The translations under genes and the position numbers were made by a program. DNA of 64,000 nt. It comes from Diphasiastrum complanatum (taxonomy: Eukaryota; Streptophyta; Lycopodiopsida; Lycopodiales; Lycopodiaceae). Below are positions 24,287 through 37,229 of this stretch, one piece after another (the stretch's first letter is position 1; each line of letters starts with the position of its first letter). The stretch lies in NCBI GenBank assembly GCA_029204225.1, contig CM055113.1, forward strand, positions 9,822,364 to 9,886,363, given 5' to 3'. The notes below the pieces were generated by a model. The model did not search any database. It was not told the origin of the DNA and saw only the letters and a program-made list of their open reading frames with translations.

Positions 24287-25000
24287 GTATCACTAAAATC
24301 AGAAATCAAATTTCACAGTCCATGTATTGCTGCGTAGATCACACACAAATGATGTGTGAAGGCGTGGAGTCTACATGTAGGTGATAATAGACTTCAAAAA
24401 GAAATTCGGATGTTTTGTTTGAGGGAGGTTTTGTTGGTGTCAAACCCTGACTACATTCGATTCACAAAGAAAACCAACTCCACCAACATAAGCTGGAAGT
24501 GAAGTTTTTCTTTTCATGAACTATCCTTCATGAGTGTCAAACGTGCCAAGACTAATTAATTGATCAAATATATCTAGTATTAAAGTATCATTAAAATTCT
24601 TGAGTAGTGACATAACTTCAAGAGTGGGAAAACCACACCAAAAGATAATTAGATCGTTGAGCAAGCACTGTGTTAGGATGTGGAAAAGCAACATGAGTGC
24701 TTCCCAACTTGGGCAGTAAGTCAAAGTCATGCAAATCTTCCTTCCAAGCATTTTGTAGGAAAGATGTGATAAAATCAAGAGAGCCAATAGGGACACCAAG
24801 CACTTTAATACCATTCCGAGGAAGCAAATCTTGACTTAGAGAAATGTCCAATAGAAGGCCATGAGGAATCCAAGCCATGCATTTAACTTTTTACATTGAG
24901 TCACTAAGAGGATAGCTGTTAAGAAAAAAACGAAAATGCAGAACAATACCACGTCAATTCCACAATATGTGAAGGAAACAAACATCTGGGAAAAGTTGCG

Positions 25001-25782
25001 TGTTGATTTCACATGTGTGGACTGTCCACAACATGTACTTGTGATCTCCTAAGGTTTGTAGATGCACCAAGATCAAGACTAGATTGAGATTCAAGATCTA
25101 TCTTTGATTCTATGGCAAAAACACACTACTACATGCATTCAATCACTTCCAACTCTCACTCACACATGTGGGAAGTGTTCCAAAAGTAATCTAAGTAAAA
25201 ACAAGCTGCTCTCCTCGGGTAGAGAGAGAAAATCATCAATAGCTCTCGGGTAGAGAGAGAAAGCTAGAAAATCACTTACACTCAAAATCCACTCAATCTC
25301 AAAATCAATTAGATCCAAAATGAGGAGTACAATGATACTAGTAGATTCATGAGCTACCACTATGCTTAACTATGATTGGACCACACTTTGCCACCTCTTA
25401 ATCCGATTGGACCATTGATCCATGCACCTCTAAATTATATTGGACCATTTTCAAACAAACCTCAAATTCTATTGGACTACTCATGGTTCCACCTCTAAAT
25501 CCTATTGGACCTCTTAAGCTTCATCAAACAAAAGCGTTACACTTGTCTACAACTAGTGGCATTACAAGTGGAAATGGATAATTTGCCATCTATGCCAAAT
25601 TTGACCCTATCAACATCCTACACCTAAATGCTTGACTATGAAATTCTATGAGACCCCTATATCAAACATTTTGATTCACTTTACAATTCTCCACACGTGG
25701 AAACATCCTCCACACATGTGAGATTCACTTACAAACTTCTATCATAAAAAATACCAAGCTAGATTTTTGCCAATTTCTCACA
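25001..25782 (-). mobile_element. solo LTR of copia family A, with target duplication
   Basis: This is a complete 782-bp LTR on the minus strand (TGTGAGAAATTGGCAAAAAT to ...CAACA), matching the LTR at 40957-41815 from end to end. The 5-bp sequence TTGCG stands directly outside both ends (24996-25000 and 25783-25787): a target-site duplication. No internal region is attached, so this is a solo LTR left by LTR-LTR recombination. Confidence 0.92.
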
Positions 25783-26355
25783 TTGCGGACGTTGTACGCA
25801 ACACACAAAGTGAGCCAAATGAAGCAAAAAGAGGTCCAACCTAGAGGATCACCCTGTCTGGTTCCAACTGCAAAAGAAATCATGGTGATATTTCCTGCTC
25901 TAGATGCATAATTGGAAATATAATGGGCTCTTGTAACAATAAAAAGTTCAAAAAAATGTAATTAGTTGATCAAGAGGACCCTTCATGTAGATAAAATCAT
26001 TCAAAACACCTTAATGCTGCAAATTTCATTACTTGAAATTGTCAATTGCCCATTTCATAAGTCCAAAATTTGAGCAAAACATAGCAATGAAGAAAACTCA
26101 CTATACATCTCTCTAGTTACTTTTGATATCACTTGGTTCAGAAGATCTACTAAGAACAAGCGTCAATCTTACGATACAAGAGAACAATTTATTTCTAGAG
26201 GTTGCATTTCTTGAGCACACTAAAACCTTTCATGCATTTCACAAGAAACATTGCTTTCAAGTAGTTTAAGCTTAAGGTCTTTGCTTAAAAATCAGTAAAT
26301 GCTCCAAGAAGGTGCTTTCTAAACCAACTACATTCCCATTAAGCCAAGATGTGTG

Positions 26356-26790
26356 TGTTGTGAATTTCACACATGTGGAGTGTCCACCACATGTGATTAT
26401 GATCCTAAGGTGTGTAGATGCGCAATGATCAAGACTAGATTGAGATTCAAGATCTATCTTCAACTCAATGGCAAAAACACACTACTACATGCATTAACTC
26501 ACTTCCAAAGTACATACACACGTGTGGGAAGTGTTTCAAAATAAAACTAAGTAAAAACAAGCTAGTCTCCTTGAGTAGAGAGGGAATCCTACCAATAGCT
26601 CTCGGGTAGAGAGAGAATTCTAGAAAACACTTAGACTCAAAAATCCACTTGATCTCCAAATTACTTACATAGAATGAGAAGTACAATGATACTAGTAGAT
26701 CCACGAGCTAATCCTAACTTAAACATGACTGGACCTCATATTTACAACCTCTTAATCCTATTGGACCATTGATGCATCCACCTCATATAA
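26356..26790 (-). mobile_element. LTR fragment, copia family A
   Basis: From the CACAACA end (26356) the sequence follows the family A LTR through the CTCTACCCGAGAGC repeats and the TCTACTAGTATCATTGTAC block. It is lost near 26790 in an AT-rich stretch. The start half of the LTR is missing. Same strand as the solo LTR 0.6 kb away. Confidence 0.85.
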
Positions 26791-26799
26791 AAAATAATA

Positions 26800-29780
26800 A
26801 TAAGGTGGGATCATTTTCAAAGTCCATAATGTGAGGTGCAATGTTTTATGGCCAACTTTGTAGTAATGGAGTCAATGAGAACAAAGCAAGCAAGGATGTC
26901 CTAGCACTTGGTCAAGTGTAGTTTATAATATGAATGTTTGTGTATATCCTCCATAAGCTAAAGATTGAATATCGCCTCTTTGTCATGTTGGGTACTAAAA
27001 TTTTGAAATTGTTTTGATGCATGTCTACATTTTCCCATACTTAAATGTACTATACTTGTGGAAATGGGTTGCAATGTGATTCTGATAGTGATTCTGACAT
27101 GCATGATTAATCTACAGTAGTTCTGAGTAGTTATACACATGTATTGTCACGGTTCTGTCATAGACCAGTGTGAATGGCTAGTGGATTCTAAATGACTGAG
27201 TTTTACGTAAAAAATTCCATAATGACATTGTGACCGATGTAGTGTGCTTTACATGCCATTCTGACATTGGTTTAATGACATTAGGAATCCAGCAATATAT
27301 CGGTTTTTTTATTTTGATTCCCTTCTATACTAACAATATGTTCGTCAAAAATTTTGAATTACGTAAAATATGCTAAAATTCGAGTTTTTAATTTGAAATT
27401 TCAGTTTTTTTTTCGTTATCTATGAAATGAATTTAGGTTATTGAATTGACTATATTGAGTTTTTTGATCAATCAGATTTGGTCACAATGTTTTCACTAAA
27501 GCTAAATTATTTCTCAGTTATAGATAATTTATAATTCACTGAAGGAACTGCAAATACAGTTGTACTCTTGTACATGCAATTTGTTGGCAGTTTAATATTG
27601 TAAAGTCAATTTAGCTTTTGGAGTGGAGAACTCCTAGATTGAAAGTTAAATTGAATTTTTTTTCTTGTATGTTAAATCTCAATTTGGTTAAAATTTGAAA
27701 CCGATTACTTGTTTGATACATTTCTAATCGATACTGATTATTAGAAGTGGATCAAGTGAACATTTGTGCAAGATACTCGTCAAAATTGAATTTAAAATTG
27801 TCAAATAATATGAAATGATCAAACAGAATGTGGTGATTGAACTCTTTATCTAGGCAATGAACTTTTGTTGGATACAGATTAAGAGTTGCTAGGATTTCCA
27901 TTCATGTAATTTCATATTCTGAGTTTTTGATAGTTGCTTAACATTGAATAAGTAACACCAAACGATCAATAAAAATAAAAAATGGTCCAATTATTTATTG
28001 GAAAAATTGTGAATGATAGGAACCGATCAAAGATTTAAAACAGATTTCATTTCATCCTATGGTGAATTGTATGCAAAAGGTTAGACTAGTACTGTTATGC
28101 ATACTAGTGGATGAATTTTGTGTAACTGTGATTCAACCCAGGTATAGGATAGGAATGAAAATTTTTTAGACTTTTCCTATTGTAACTCACTTTTACATTT
28201 GCTAATGTCTTTACTGTGAAAAAAGTGGATCTTGAATGGATCCAAACTCCCAAACTACTTGGCTAAGATCTTTGCTAGAAATGTCAAGGCATCCTAATGC
28301 CACCTTTGATACACATGAACTTGACAAAGCATTCAAGAGACAAAAGAAATCAATAAAAGGTACTGATGGCAGCAAAAAATAGCAGCAAAAAGGGTGCCCA
28401 TCAACAGCCTACCACTTTTGGAAACCTCTTAAGATCATACACAAAAGCTTGATGACAATACACAAGACAATGCTCTCAATGGAGGAAGAAACAATGACAA
28501 TGATCTATTGATCTCAATGAATCACACAATAGGTTTCTCCAACCTGTTCTCCACAAATTTCAGCCTAATATAGGTGAGAGAGATGACTCCTCTCTCTAGA
28601 ACCTAGGACCCAATTTTAGGGCACCAATAGCCTAAAATAGCCCCTTTTGGCCTATATGTCCAAATAACATGACTTTGGTGTCATTTCGAAAGTCTTGAAG
28701 TTTGAGAGTTCTTCAATATGAAATATATACTAAAATAAAAGTATCTAGGCCTCTTCCACATGTGTGAAAGGTTAGATCCAAAACTGCGCCAAAAATTTGG
28801 CCTAAAACTAGCTAGGAAATGTTGACAATTTTCACACTCACTCTTCAACTTTACTTGCTAGTTTTACAACACTACTTTGATCTAACTTAAGAATGATTTC
28901 CATCTTAAGGATAGATCTCCTCTCAATGATCCTAATATGTACAAAACAATAAACTTCATAATTGATATAGATAATAGTGTCCATATTGGATGTTTCACTA
29001 TTTTTTACATCAATTTTACATTTCAATATGAAACTAGTACATGAAGAATAACATAGAATAGACGTACAACGACTTTCCTAATTAGGTGACAAGCATTCAA
29101 TGTAATTAATACACAAATGAAATCTATAAATAGATCATCCAAACACAGATTACTGGTTGCTTCGTCCATGAGACGCATTATTTGAGCCTCCCAATTACGC
29201 CATCATTTTTGGTTGTAATTGCTATTTGTATTGTGCTTTAGTGTAATATAGCAGCAGCTTGCTTTTATCTGTGTACAACGTAGATGAATGCTTGTTGTGA
29301 TTGAATGCACTTTGATTGCTGTTTGATCGCGCTTGTTTACTCACTCTGATCAGAACATGGACGTCTACGACTCCTCAGTTTCCGATCAGACAATGGTCGT
29401 CCTTGAAGCCTGAGGAACTCGCGATATCATACTGCTCTTCCATTTATTTCAGAACTATACTTCGCATTGAATCTGATCAGTAGCACCACACACAAACCAT
29501 CTCTAATTTCTTCGGTGGACTGTACTCTTGTTTTAGAGTATGAATTAATTTCAAGATCCTATTGGGCAATTAGAACACCTAAAAGCTGTGATTACATTTA
29601 GCATAAGTTGTCTATTAGACTGTTTTTGCACCTAGCAGCCGACCAGAACGGGAGAACTGTTCCGCAGTATTTCTGCTCTCTTCTCCATTCGTGTTCTTCT
29701 ATCTCCCTTGTCCCATCAAGATTGTTCAAGCTAGATGTCTATGTGGATGCTAATATTGTGATGCTAGCCGAGGAGACCAA
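26800..29780. other. AT-rich, no recognisable gene
   Basis: Nearly 3 kb without a convincing frame on either strand. A TATA-like CTATAAATAG lies at about 29124, followed by sequence that could be the transcribed part of an LTR, but I found no partner repeat. Confidence 0.6.
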
Positions 29781-29791
29781 GCTATAGTTCA

Positions 29792-29908
29792 AAGGAATGG
29801 TTTCAAGCTATGATAGATGAATACAATGCTTTGGTGGAGAATGGCACATGGATCCTTGTTGATAGACCTCTTAAGAATGTGATTGGATGTAAATGGGTTT
29901 TTAAGCTT
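29792..29908 (+). pseudogene. copia RT N-terminal scrap
   Basis: Thirty-nine codons read KEWFQAMIDEYNALVENGTW, then ILVDRPLKNVIGCKWVFKL: the invariant start of copia RT (W..AM..E..AL..N.TW.L......I..KWV.K). It ends abruptly, and a stretch resembling the middle of the family A LTR (CCCGAGAGCAG...TTTACTTAG) follows. It is a relic. Confidence 0.8.
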
Positions 29909-29959
29909 ACACTACCCGAGAGCAGATTTTTACTTAGTTTTTTCATGTGGATGTAAGAA

Positions 29960-31120
29960 ACTTGCTCATCTTTGGATGATTGTAACTTTGTGTGTGATTA
30001 AGCTCTTGCCTTGAGAAAGATTGGTTTTGAGGTGTCAATACCATTGGTAACAAGTGGAAAGTTTGATGACATATCTATCTTTGAAAGAGTTCACAAAATG
30101 TCATCCACAAGTTTTGATGGATCTACTTTATTTTCATCTTTGGTAGATGAATATTGTGGTTATTTCATTGTTTATAAGAAAAATTGACATCATTGGTGAG
30201 ATCAATTTTTGTACAAAGAGCAACTTTCATGGTTGTGACGAGTTCACAATTTTTTATCCATTTGTTGGTATGGATATAATCCATATGAGAGGGAGCCATT
30301 TCAGGGTTTCTTATATGAAAATTTTGTGATGAAAAAATGTCATGACGTCCTTATGAAAGATCATGAGGTTGATATTGAAAGTGCTTCATCAACATCAAGA
30401 GGAGATTGGCACTATGGAGCAAGGACGAGGCATCAAAAAAATGAATCAAGGTTCAAAGCAATTAAGACTATGTTATTGTTTTTCATCCTTTGGTTCTTGA
30501 AGTGCTCATTGGTGTTATGTATGATCATGTTAAGGTCTTGAAAGTGATTTCGAACAATATTGAAGTGCTCAATTGTCATTTGTTGTGCAAAGTTCAAGAA
30601 GCAAAATCTCATCGTTTGCAAATTGGCAAATCGCTAGCATTGTAGGATCAAGATTCTTTTGCAATGCTCATGAAGGATATTTGAGCCAATCAAGTTCAGA
30701 TCTTGGTCATGGAAAGGGAGCTAAAAAAAAATCATTTTGACATCCATACACTCATAAATTTCGAAGGTGTGGAGATCTTCAATGGCAAGATGACAATGGA
30801 CATTTGTATTTGTGTTGCATTCACCTCAAGTGAAATGCAACATTGTGAAACCAAACAAGCACTCACTCGTGTGATTAATTTCACACGTGTTTGCTATTGT
30901 TTTATAGAGATATCAAAAGGAGAATGCATGTTTGATATTTTATGTATTTCATTGTGTAAAATTGGCATAAGTGGAGATAAAACATCCAATTTGGACATCA
31001 TCTACTATGATAGGTATGTTATGCCTTCTTTTGTCTCTTATATGACTTTGGAGAGAACACATATTTGGCAGCAAGTCAAGTTAGTGTTGATTTTCTAAGT
31101 CGTCTTTTTGAGTTTTGGGA
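29960..31120. other. unassigned region with medium-length frames
   Basis: Plus-strand frames at 30147-30329, 30326-30541 and 30703-31098 are open but show no motif I recognise. Continuous, mildly coding-like composition (for example LKVISNNIEVLNCHLLCKVQ near 30540) suggests a heavily decayed element. Confidence 0.3.
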
Positions 31121-31124
31121 TGAA

Positions 31125-31126
<2 letters not shown>

Positions 31127-31213
<87 letters not shown>
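31127..31213 (+). repeat. compound (AT)n(AG)n microsatellite
   Basis: About 41 nt of AT followed directly by about 46 nt of AG. Confidence 0.97.
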
Positions 31214-31215
<2 letters not shown>

Positions 31216-31993
31216 ACCTCTAATATCTATTCACACCCAATGGTGTATGGGACCAAGTAATCAATCACTACAATATCAAATAATCATGATAACTATGAGC
31301 CAGAAATATAATAGTGCTGTGGAGCCAAAGAGAACTCAATACTCAAATAACGTGTTTTTGGATTCTCTTTTTTTTTTTTTGTGAAAAATGTTTTTAAGGA
31401 TTTCATTAGATGTTTCTGTCCAGCTTTAGGTACGTTCTTTCTTTCTCTCTCTTACCCTACAAAACCTCCGATGAAAACCTGTCAACAACCCAGAAGTGCA
31501 TGGATCTCCAGAAACAATGTTGCAAAACTCATAATCTGTCAACAACAAAGTAATCCTTCTTATGCAAATTCTTGTGCTCCTGCTTTATCAGAAACGTGAT
31601 CAGCAGAGGAAGATCCGTCGCGAGACTGAAAGACGGAGATTTGCAACGGACGATAAGACAAAACCAGCATTGAGGATGGAGAGATGCTGTTGAAGACATG
31701 GATTTGGATTAGTGTGAGGTTGAAAACAATACAAGATCTAGCATCATGTTCTTGCAGACTTTTATGACTAGTCCTTAGCACCTAACAGTTGTCACCCAAT
31801 TCAGGTTTGATTCAAATCAAACGTAAAAACAACTAAACTCTCAAGCTTAATTAATCACAAGCACTCAGGGGTTTCCATAGTTTTTGGCTGCAGAGTTGGG
31901 TCCTAGATTGCTAGGTCTGTCAGCTTTTTGCAAACTGGAACAAATAGGCAAAAAAGATCATCCACATGACAACACTCCCTCTTGCGCAGAAAA

Positions 31994-32067
31994 TGGCCTA
32001 TGCAGGTTTCGAACCTGCGACCTTCGCGTTATTAGCACGACGCTCTAACCAACTGAGCTAATAGGCC
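31994..32067 (-). tRNA. tRNA-Ile (anticodon AAU), second copy
   Basis: Identical over all 74 nt to the copy at 21865-21938, on the opposite strand. TTTT follows the discriminator base directly (31990-31993 on the plus strand), an ideal Pol III stop, and CAAA precedes the gene, a common plant tRNA start context. Flanks share no similarity with those of the first copy, so this is not part of a recent large duplication. Confidence 0.97.
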
Positions 32068-32069
32068 TT

Positions 32070-33070
32070 TTGTTTATTATTTATTTCTAGGTATTTATAA
32101 ACGGTTGAAAAGGAATATGTGAAAGTTTATCCCAACTTCACAACTATCCCTCATATTTATAAGGTACTTATTGTTTGTGTACAAATGTACACATATACAA
32201 GATGCATAAAATGAACTCCATAGAACATTCCTTGGATGGCCTATTTTGAAAATAATATTTACAATAAAAAAGACGCACACACATAAAGGCCAAATGATAA
32301 TTATTGTTTGAAACTAGTGATTCAGGCAAAAGAGGGTTCTTGTACTAATGTACATATACAACATAGTAGCTAAAAGAACTCCATAGAGTCGCAGCAAATT
32401 GGAAAGCCTATCTTGCAATAATGTATACAAGAAGTGCCAAGCTTGATTACATATGCACGAAATCCTTACCTATGTTTTAAAGAGTTCAATAATATTGTTA
32501 TAAGTATTACAACACATTGTTAAACTTGAGTATTAGGAGACACTACATGTTTTTATGGACCACACCAAATAATTGCAACCTCTTATAAAGAAAAATGCTA
32601 CAAACTCATTGAACCCAAAAATAGTACATTGAAGTTAATTAGCCTTCTCAAATATCTAAGGTAACTTCAAATTTCCAGGTTGAGAGCAATATTTTTGGTA
32701 TCTAAATGATGAAGAGGTATAGATTGTCTATGTTCTGAAGCCTCATCCATTTGTCAAGGCTTTGCAAAAGAAGTGTCAAACAAGCTCCTTGTTCATCACG
32801 AAGCAGTTATCATAGCTTCCCAATGTTCCTTGCAAACAGATCAATTTAAGTCGATAGAGTTTCCACTAGGTTTTTTTGGAAGGCTTCAAAGGTGCAATTT
32901 TCCAAAGAGACTTCTAGTCTTTCTTGACATGTATTGTCTTTATTGTCTAGAATCTCGTTTTATAGGAAATTAATGGCGTAGACCAATCGATTCACAACTT
33001 AGGTGTAGGTCTTGGTGAGAAAGGTCCTTTACCAAAGGGTACAATAGATTCCATAACACACTAAAGGAGG
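32070..33070. other. no recognisable gene
   Basis: AT-rich DNA between the tRNA and the copia pol. A 66-aa frame at 32773-32973 is not recognised. Confidence 0.5.
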
Positions 33071-33080
33071 CTTGCTAAAA

Positions 33081-35540
33081 TTTTACAAGAGTTTAGTAGC
33101 AAAAGGCCTAGAAGTTCTGAGAGCTCTTTCAAGAGTGCTAAGCCAAAAGTGAAACAGGAGAATGAGGGGACTAAGGCATATGCCCTCTCTTCCTCATCAC
33201 TTTTCCACCTGCAACGAACTCGACAACCTGTGATGCGTGCATAAAAGGGAAGATGTCCCGAAATCCTTTCACCAAAGACTCCTTCAGAATGACAAAGATT
33301 ATGGAGCTGGTACATTCGGACATCTATGGACCCTTTGACGTGATCTCAGTAGGTGGCTCGAAATACTACATCACCTTCATTGACAATTACAACAAATTTG
33401 TCAGAGTCTACTTCATTTACAACAAATCGGAAACACTCGAGAAGTTCATAGAATATGTGAACTGGGCAGAAAGATGCACATGAAGCAAAGTGAAACAGAT
33501 CAGAACTGACCGTGGTGGAGAATACATCTCGAACTGCTTCACCAACTTCTGCAATGATCGAGGAATCCTTCATAGAAGGACTGCATCCTATACACCACAA
33601 CACAATGGTGTTGATGAAAGAAAGAACATGACACTCATGGAAGCTGCAAGGTGCATGATGGTCTATTCAAAAACACCAAGAGTGCTATGGGCTAAAGCAA
33701 TAGCTACAGCCGCCTACATCCATAACATGATAGGCAAATCGGGTGCTCCTCACACCACTCCTCATGAACTATGGTGGGGTAGAAAGCCCAATCTGACTCA
33801 CATTTAGATCATTGGCTGTGCAGCCTATGCACATGCTCCAAACAAGCTTCAAAAGAAGCTCGATGAGAAAGTGGAACAAGGATACCTAGTCGGGTATGAC
33901 AACCATTCTTCATACTACAAGATCTTCATGCCAGAGATGAATCAAGTGAAGACAGTCAGAGATGTCAAGTTCAATGAGACCAAAACAATGGCCGATGATG
34001 ATTCAGTCAGCTACGAAGTCTTAGGAAAGTAGTACTATGACCTGCCAACCATGACAGAGGGAACAGAAGTCGAACTCTCAAATGAAGATCTTCAAATCCC
34101 ACATTAGCTAAGCGCGATGAATTAGACGAAGAAAGGACAACAAGCCTGCCTGTAGCTAGAACGCTTGTAAACCAAAATGGTTCCGGACCTAGAAGAAGAT
34201 ACAAGGACAAGGATATTGTAGTACCTGAAGAATCTCACAGGAGATCAACAAGAGAACGAAGAGCGCCAACCAGATTTGTGCCAGAGACAGCTCGACTTCG
34301 ACATCCTGAAGAGTTCTGTGGATTCAATGGTGAACCACAAACATTCGAGAAAGTCATTGATAGTCTAGAAAGGACAAATGGATCCAAGCCATGAACGAAG
34401 AGATTGAATCCATGAAGAAGAATGAGGTATGGACACTACAGCCAATACAAGACTAGTGGAAGATAGTGCAATGCAAATGGGTATACAAGCTAAAGTATGG
34501 ACCGAATGGAAATGTTTCGAGATACAAAGCCATACTTGTAGCGAAGGGATTTTCTCAGAAGTACGGCATTGACTACACTGATACCTTCTCTCATATCGTG
34601 AAGCATGCATCCTTATGCCTATGACCTCAGGACTCACATAGTTGATGAGAAAACAGCGGAGAAGCCATGTGTTATCTAGGCTTGCAAATCGACCACGACT
34701 ATGACGAAGAAAAGCTATACCTTCATCAGTCCAGGTACATCCAAAAGATCCTAGATGATTTCGGGATGACAGATTGCAAAAAGGCCAGCACCCCAATGCT
34801 TGCAGAAACAATTCTGACAAACAAAGATTGTCCAAAGACTGACGAAGAAAAAGAGATAATGCAGCACACGCCTTACATGAGGTTGATTGGATCGCTGATG
34901 TATCTAGCAGATAACACACACCTCAACATTGCTTATGTCGTGTTTAGGATGAGCCAGGTTAGCACAAAACCAGGATGGAAACATTGGTGAAAGATTGCCA
35001 AACAAATCCTACACTACCTTCAGAAGACGAAGGATTTCGAGTTGTATTACCCTCATGATGTCGGATTCTGGATGCACTCCTACAGCGATGCAAGTTGGGC
35101 ATCACTCCAGGATGACTGCAAAAGTGTCTCAGGAGCGTGCACCATTGCAGCGAATGCAACAATTCTCTGGGTCAAAAAGAACCAGACCATCATAACTCAA
35201 TCATCCTGTGAAGCAAAATACGTCGCAGCCGCGAAGTTGGCCAACGAAATCACATGGCTCAGACAGTTCCTTGACAAACTGGGTGAAACCACCAAAGAGC
35301 CTCTAATCTTGCAGGTGGACAATACTTCTGCCATACACTTGATGAAGGATCCTATGTTCATTCAAGAACGAAACATATTGCAATCAAATATCATTTGATA
35401 AGGGACCTAGTCACAAGAAATGTATTGAAGACCAGCTTCATCGGAATGAAGCAGATGGTAGCGGACATCTTTACAAAATCTTTAGACAAGGCAATGTTCG
35501 AGAGGTAGAGGACAAGTCTAGGAATCATAAAGCTACCATG
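33081..35540 (+). pseudogene. Ty1/copia pol (integrase, RT, RNase H) with RT core deleted
   Basis: In order: a Ser/Lys-rich gag end, CDACIKGK (pre-integrase knuckle end), integrase with HSDIYGPF, RTDRGGEY and HNGVDERKN (D, D, E all present), and a GYLVGYD tail. Then the RT start (KNEVWTLQ...CKWVYKLKYG), ASRYKA and AKGFSQKYGIDYTDTFSHIV. At about 34610-34660 the sequence jumps to CYLGLQIDHDY...YIQKILDDFGM, which lies beyond the YVDD box, so the catalytic RT palm is gone. RNase H follows (SYSDASWA, SSCEAKYVAA, DNTSAIHLMKDP) and the ADIFTKSL end. Stops sit at 33481, 33805, 34455, 34988 and 35505. No flanking LTRs were identified. Confidence 0.9.
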
Positions 35541-37220
35541 CTTTGAGAGGGAAACAAAATGTTTCGAGCCACAAAGCTTTGCTAGCTTTCAAATTCGAGC
35601 CTGCGAAAATAGAAGGGAGCTACCCACAGGTGAAGACCATCCCAGTCCATAACTGCCACATAACGGTTTCGAATGAAAGACACTTGAAGGCGAAGGCCAG
35701 ATGTTTGATGACTGAAAGACACTCGAAGGCAAAGGCCAGATGCTCGACGACCAAAGGAGCTCAAAGGAGAAGGTGAAGCCCGAACAAGACACACAACCGA
35801 ACAACTCTCAAAGATCGAAAGGCGACGAATCTTCACGATCCAAGTACAAGGAAACTCAAGAAAGTACCAGGAGGACGTCCCCCTCCACGGATGATGTTGA
35901 AGGCAATCAGAATACCAATTGGAATGTGCTTAATCAACCATTCTTGTAATCAAAGATTAGACTAAACCCTTTCTCTCTCCATCTATATAATCATATTGAA
36001 GATGAGAGAATCGGTTCAACATCAAGTCGGATTGTCAATTGGTTGAGTGTCAACCTGAGGTAAGCATAGTGTTGCTGAGCCGACATCCAAGAAGTTCACT
36101 AGTAAATGATCTGATATTATTCGCAAGAGGCATAATATCTCTCGCATCGACGTGCTGTGTGGGTTTGTCACAACAACACTCTCAAGAAAGAGGATCATTG
36201 ATAATATAGTAGCTGTAATGCACATGTTGAATGATCTCAAAAATCCAGCAAGGGAGGTAGAAGAATCATGTACTATAGAAGAATTTTTATGTACGATATT
36301 GCTTAGGTGCGCAACATGTTATTTGGTTGTAGGCATTTGGGCTAGGTCACATGCATCCGATATCACAAATATCTTTTCCAAAATTTTCAAAAACAAATTT
36401 CATATGATATTGCTTAGCTATTTGACTATGGGCAAATGGGTTAGGTTACATGTATTCAATATCACTGATTTTTTGTAATGGTCCCTACAATATCGTATAT
36501 CTGCATGCTAGGTGAGTCTCTTGAACACCCAAAAATAATAGCAAAGTGCTTGCAACGAATTGTTGAAAGAAAATCAGAGACAACAAAAAAACTTATAGTA
36601 CTTGCATGAGATTGAATTATAGTAATTAGGGTTTGATTGCACTTGCATGTTGTTGTGATCCATCAGAATATGCTGAAAAAGTCAAAAAAATGGGCAAAAA
36701 ACACATGGTCTTTTTCACTTTTTTGGGAAATTGAGTCATTTTCTATGTTGTAAACTTTGCATACATATTCTTAGAGGTGTAATGAAGCTATATAGAGGTT
36801 GTGAATAGCTTCAGTAGACTATTTGTATTGTATGGGATCCCAAAACTTCAAAAATTAGTGTATTTTGAGGGTTTTTAGGCATGAATAACTCATTTTACAA
36901 AACCTAAAGCCTATGGATTTGTATACAATCTGAAATGTAGGTTGAGTTACCTCTGATTCAAGCCCTCATAAACTTGTTTTGGTGCTTGGAGGCTTAGGCA
37001 AAAATTCACCGAAGTTTCCTTTGTATAGGCGCCCTCCTTGAAATCAATTTTTGGTTGATCTCATCTTTGTTAGTCATGACTGAAGCTTCTACTGATCTCT
37101 AAAAAACCTTTATAGATTGTTTGTGATGACTTTTGAAAAATCCTCAAAAAAAGTGCACCCTCCTAATGGATGTTTTAGTATTAATTGCTCGCACGTGTGA
37201 CTAGTACGAATTGTGGTGAC
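35541..37220. other. flanking DNA without a recognised gene
   Basis: 35560-35960 may be LTR or leader of the copia element (a GAGAGGGAAACA purine tract at about 35546). A small tandem repeat, AAAGACACTTGAAGGCGAAGG / AAAGACACTCGAAGGCAAAGG, lies at 35677 and 35717. A ~110-bp decayed duplication around GATATTGCTTAG (36295 and 36405) sits in the frame 36152-36478. Confidence 0.4.
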
Positions 37221-37229
37221 ATGGCAGAC

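Larger units (their letters stand above)
23010..24500 (+). mobile_element. small gag-only, copia-like LTR element
   Basis: TGTTGGTGTCAAAC at 23010 recurs at 24432, where it directly follows a purine-rich GAGGGAGG tract, as expected for 5' and 3' LTR starts. An ATATATAAA TATA-like box lies at about 23120. The only frame between is a copia gag with one CCHC knuckle; protease, integrase and RT are missing. The 3' LTR copy diverges after 14 bp, so it is truncated. The layout fits non-autonomous TR-GAG-type elements. Confidence 0.5.

Noticed and set aside
29100-29780. Possible promoter and first exon after CTATAAATAG
   Set aside because: No supported ORF or second LTR copy follows; a single TATA-like match in AT-rich DNA is weak evidence.
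36152-36478. 108-residue plus-strand ORF
   Set aside because: It is produced partly by an internal 110-bp duplication and shows no recognisable motif.
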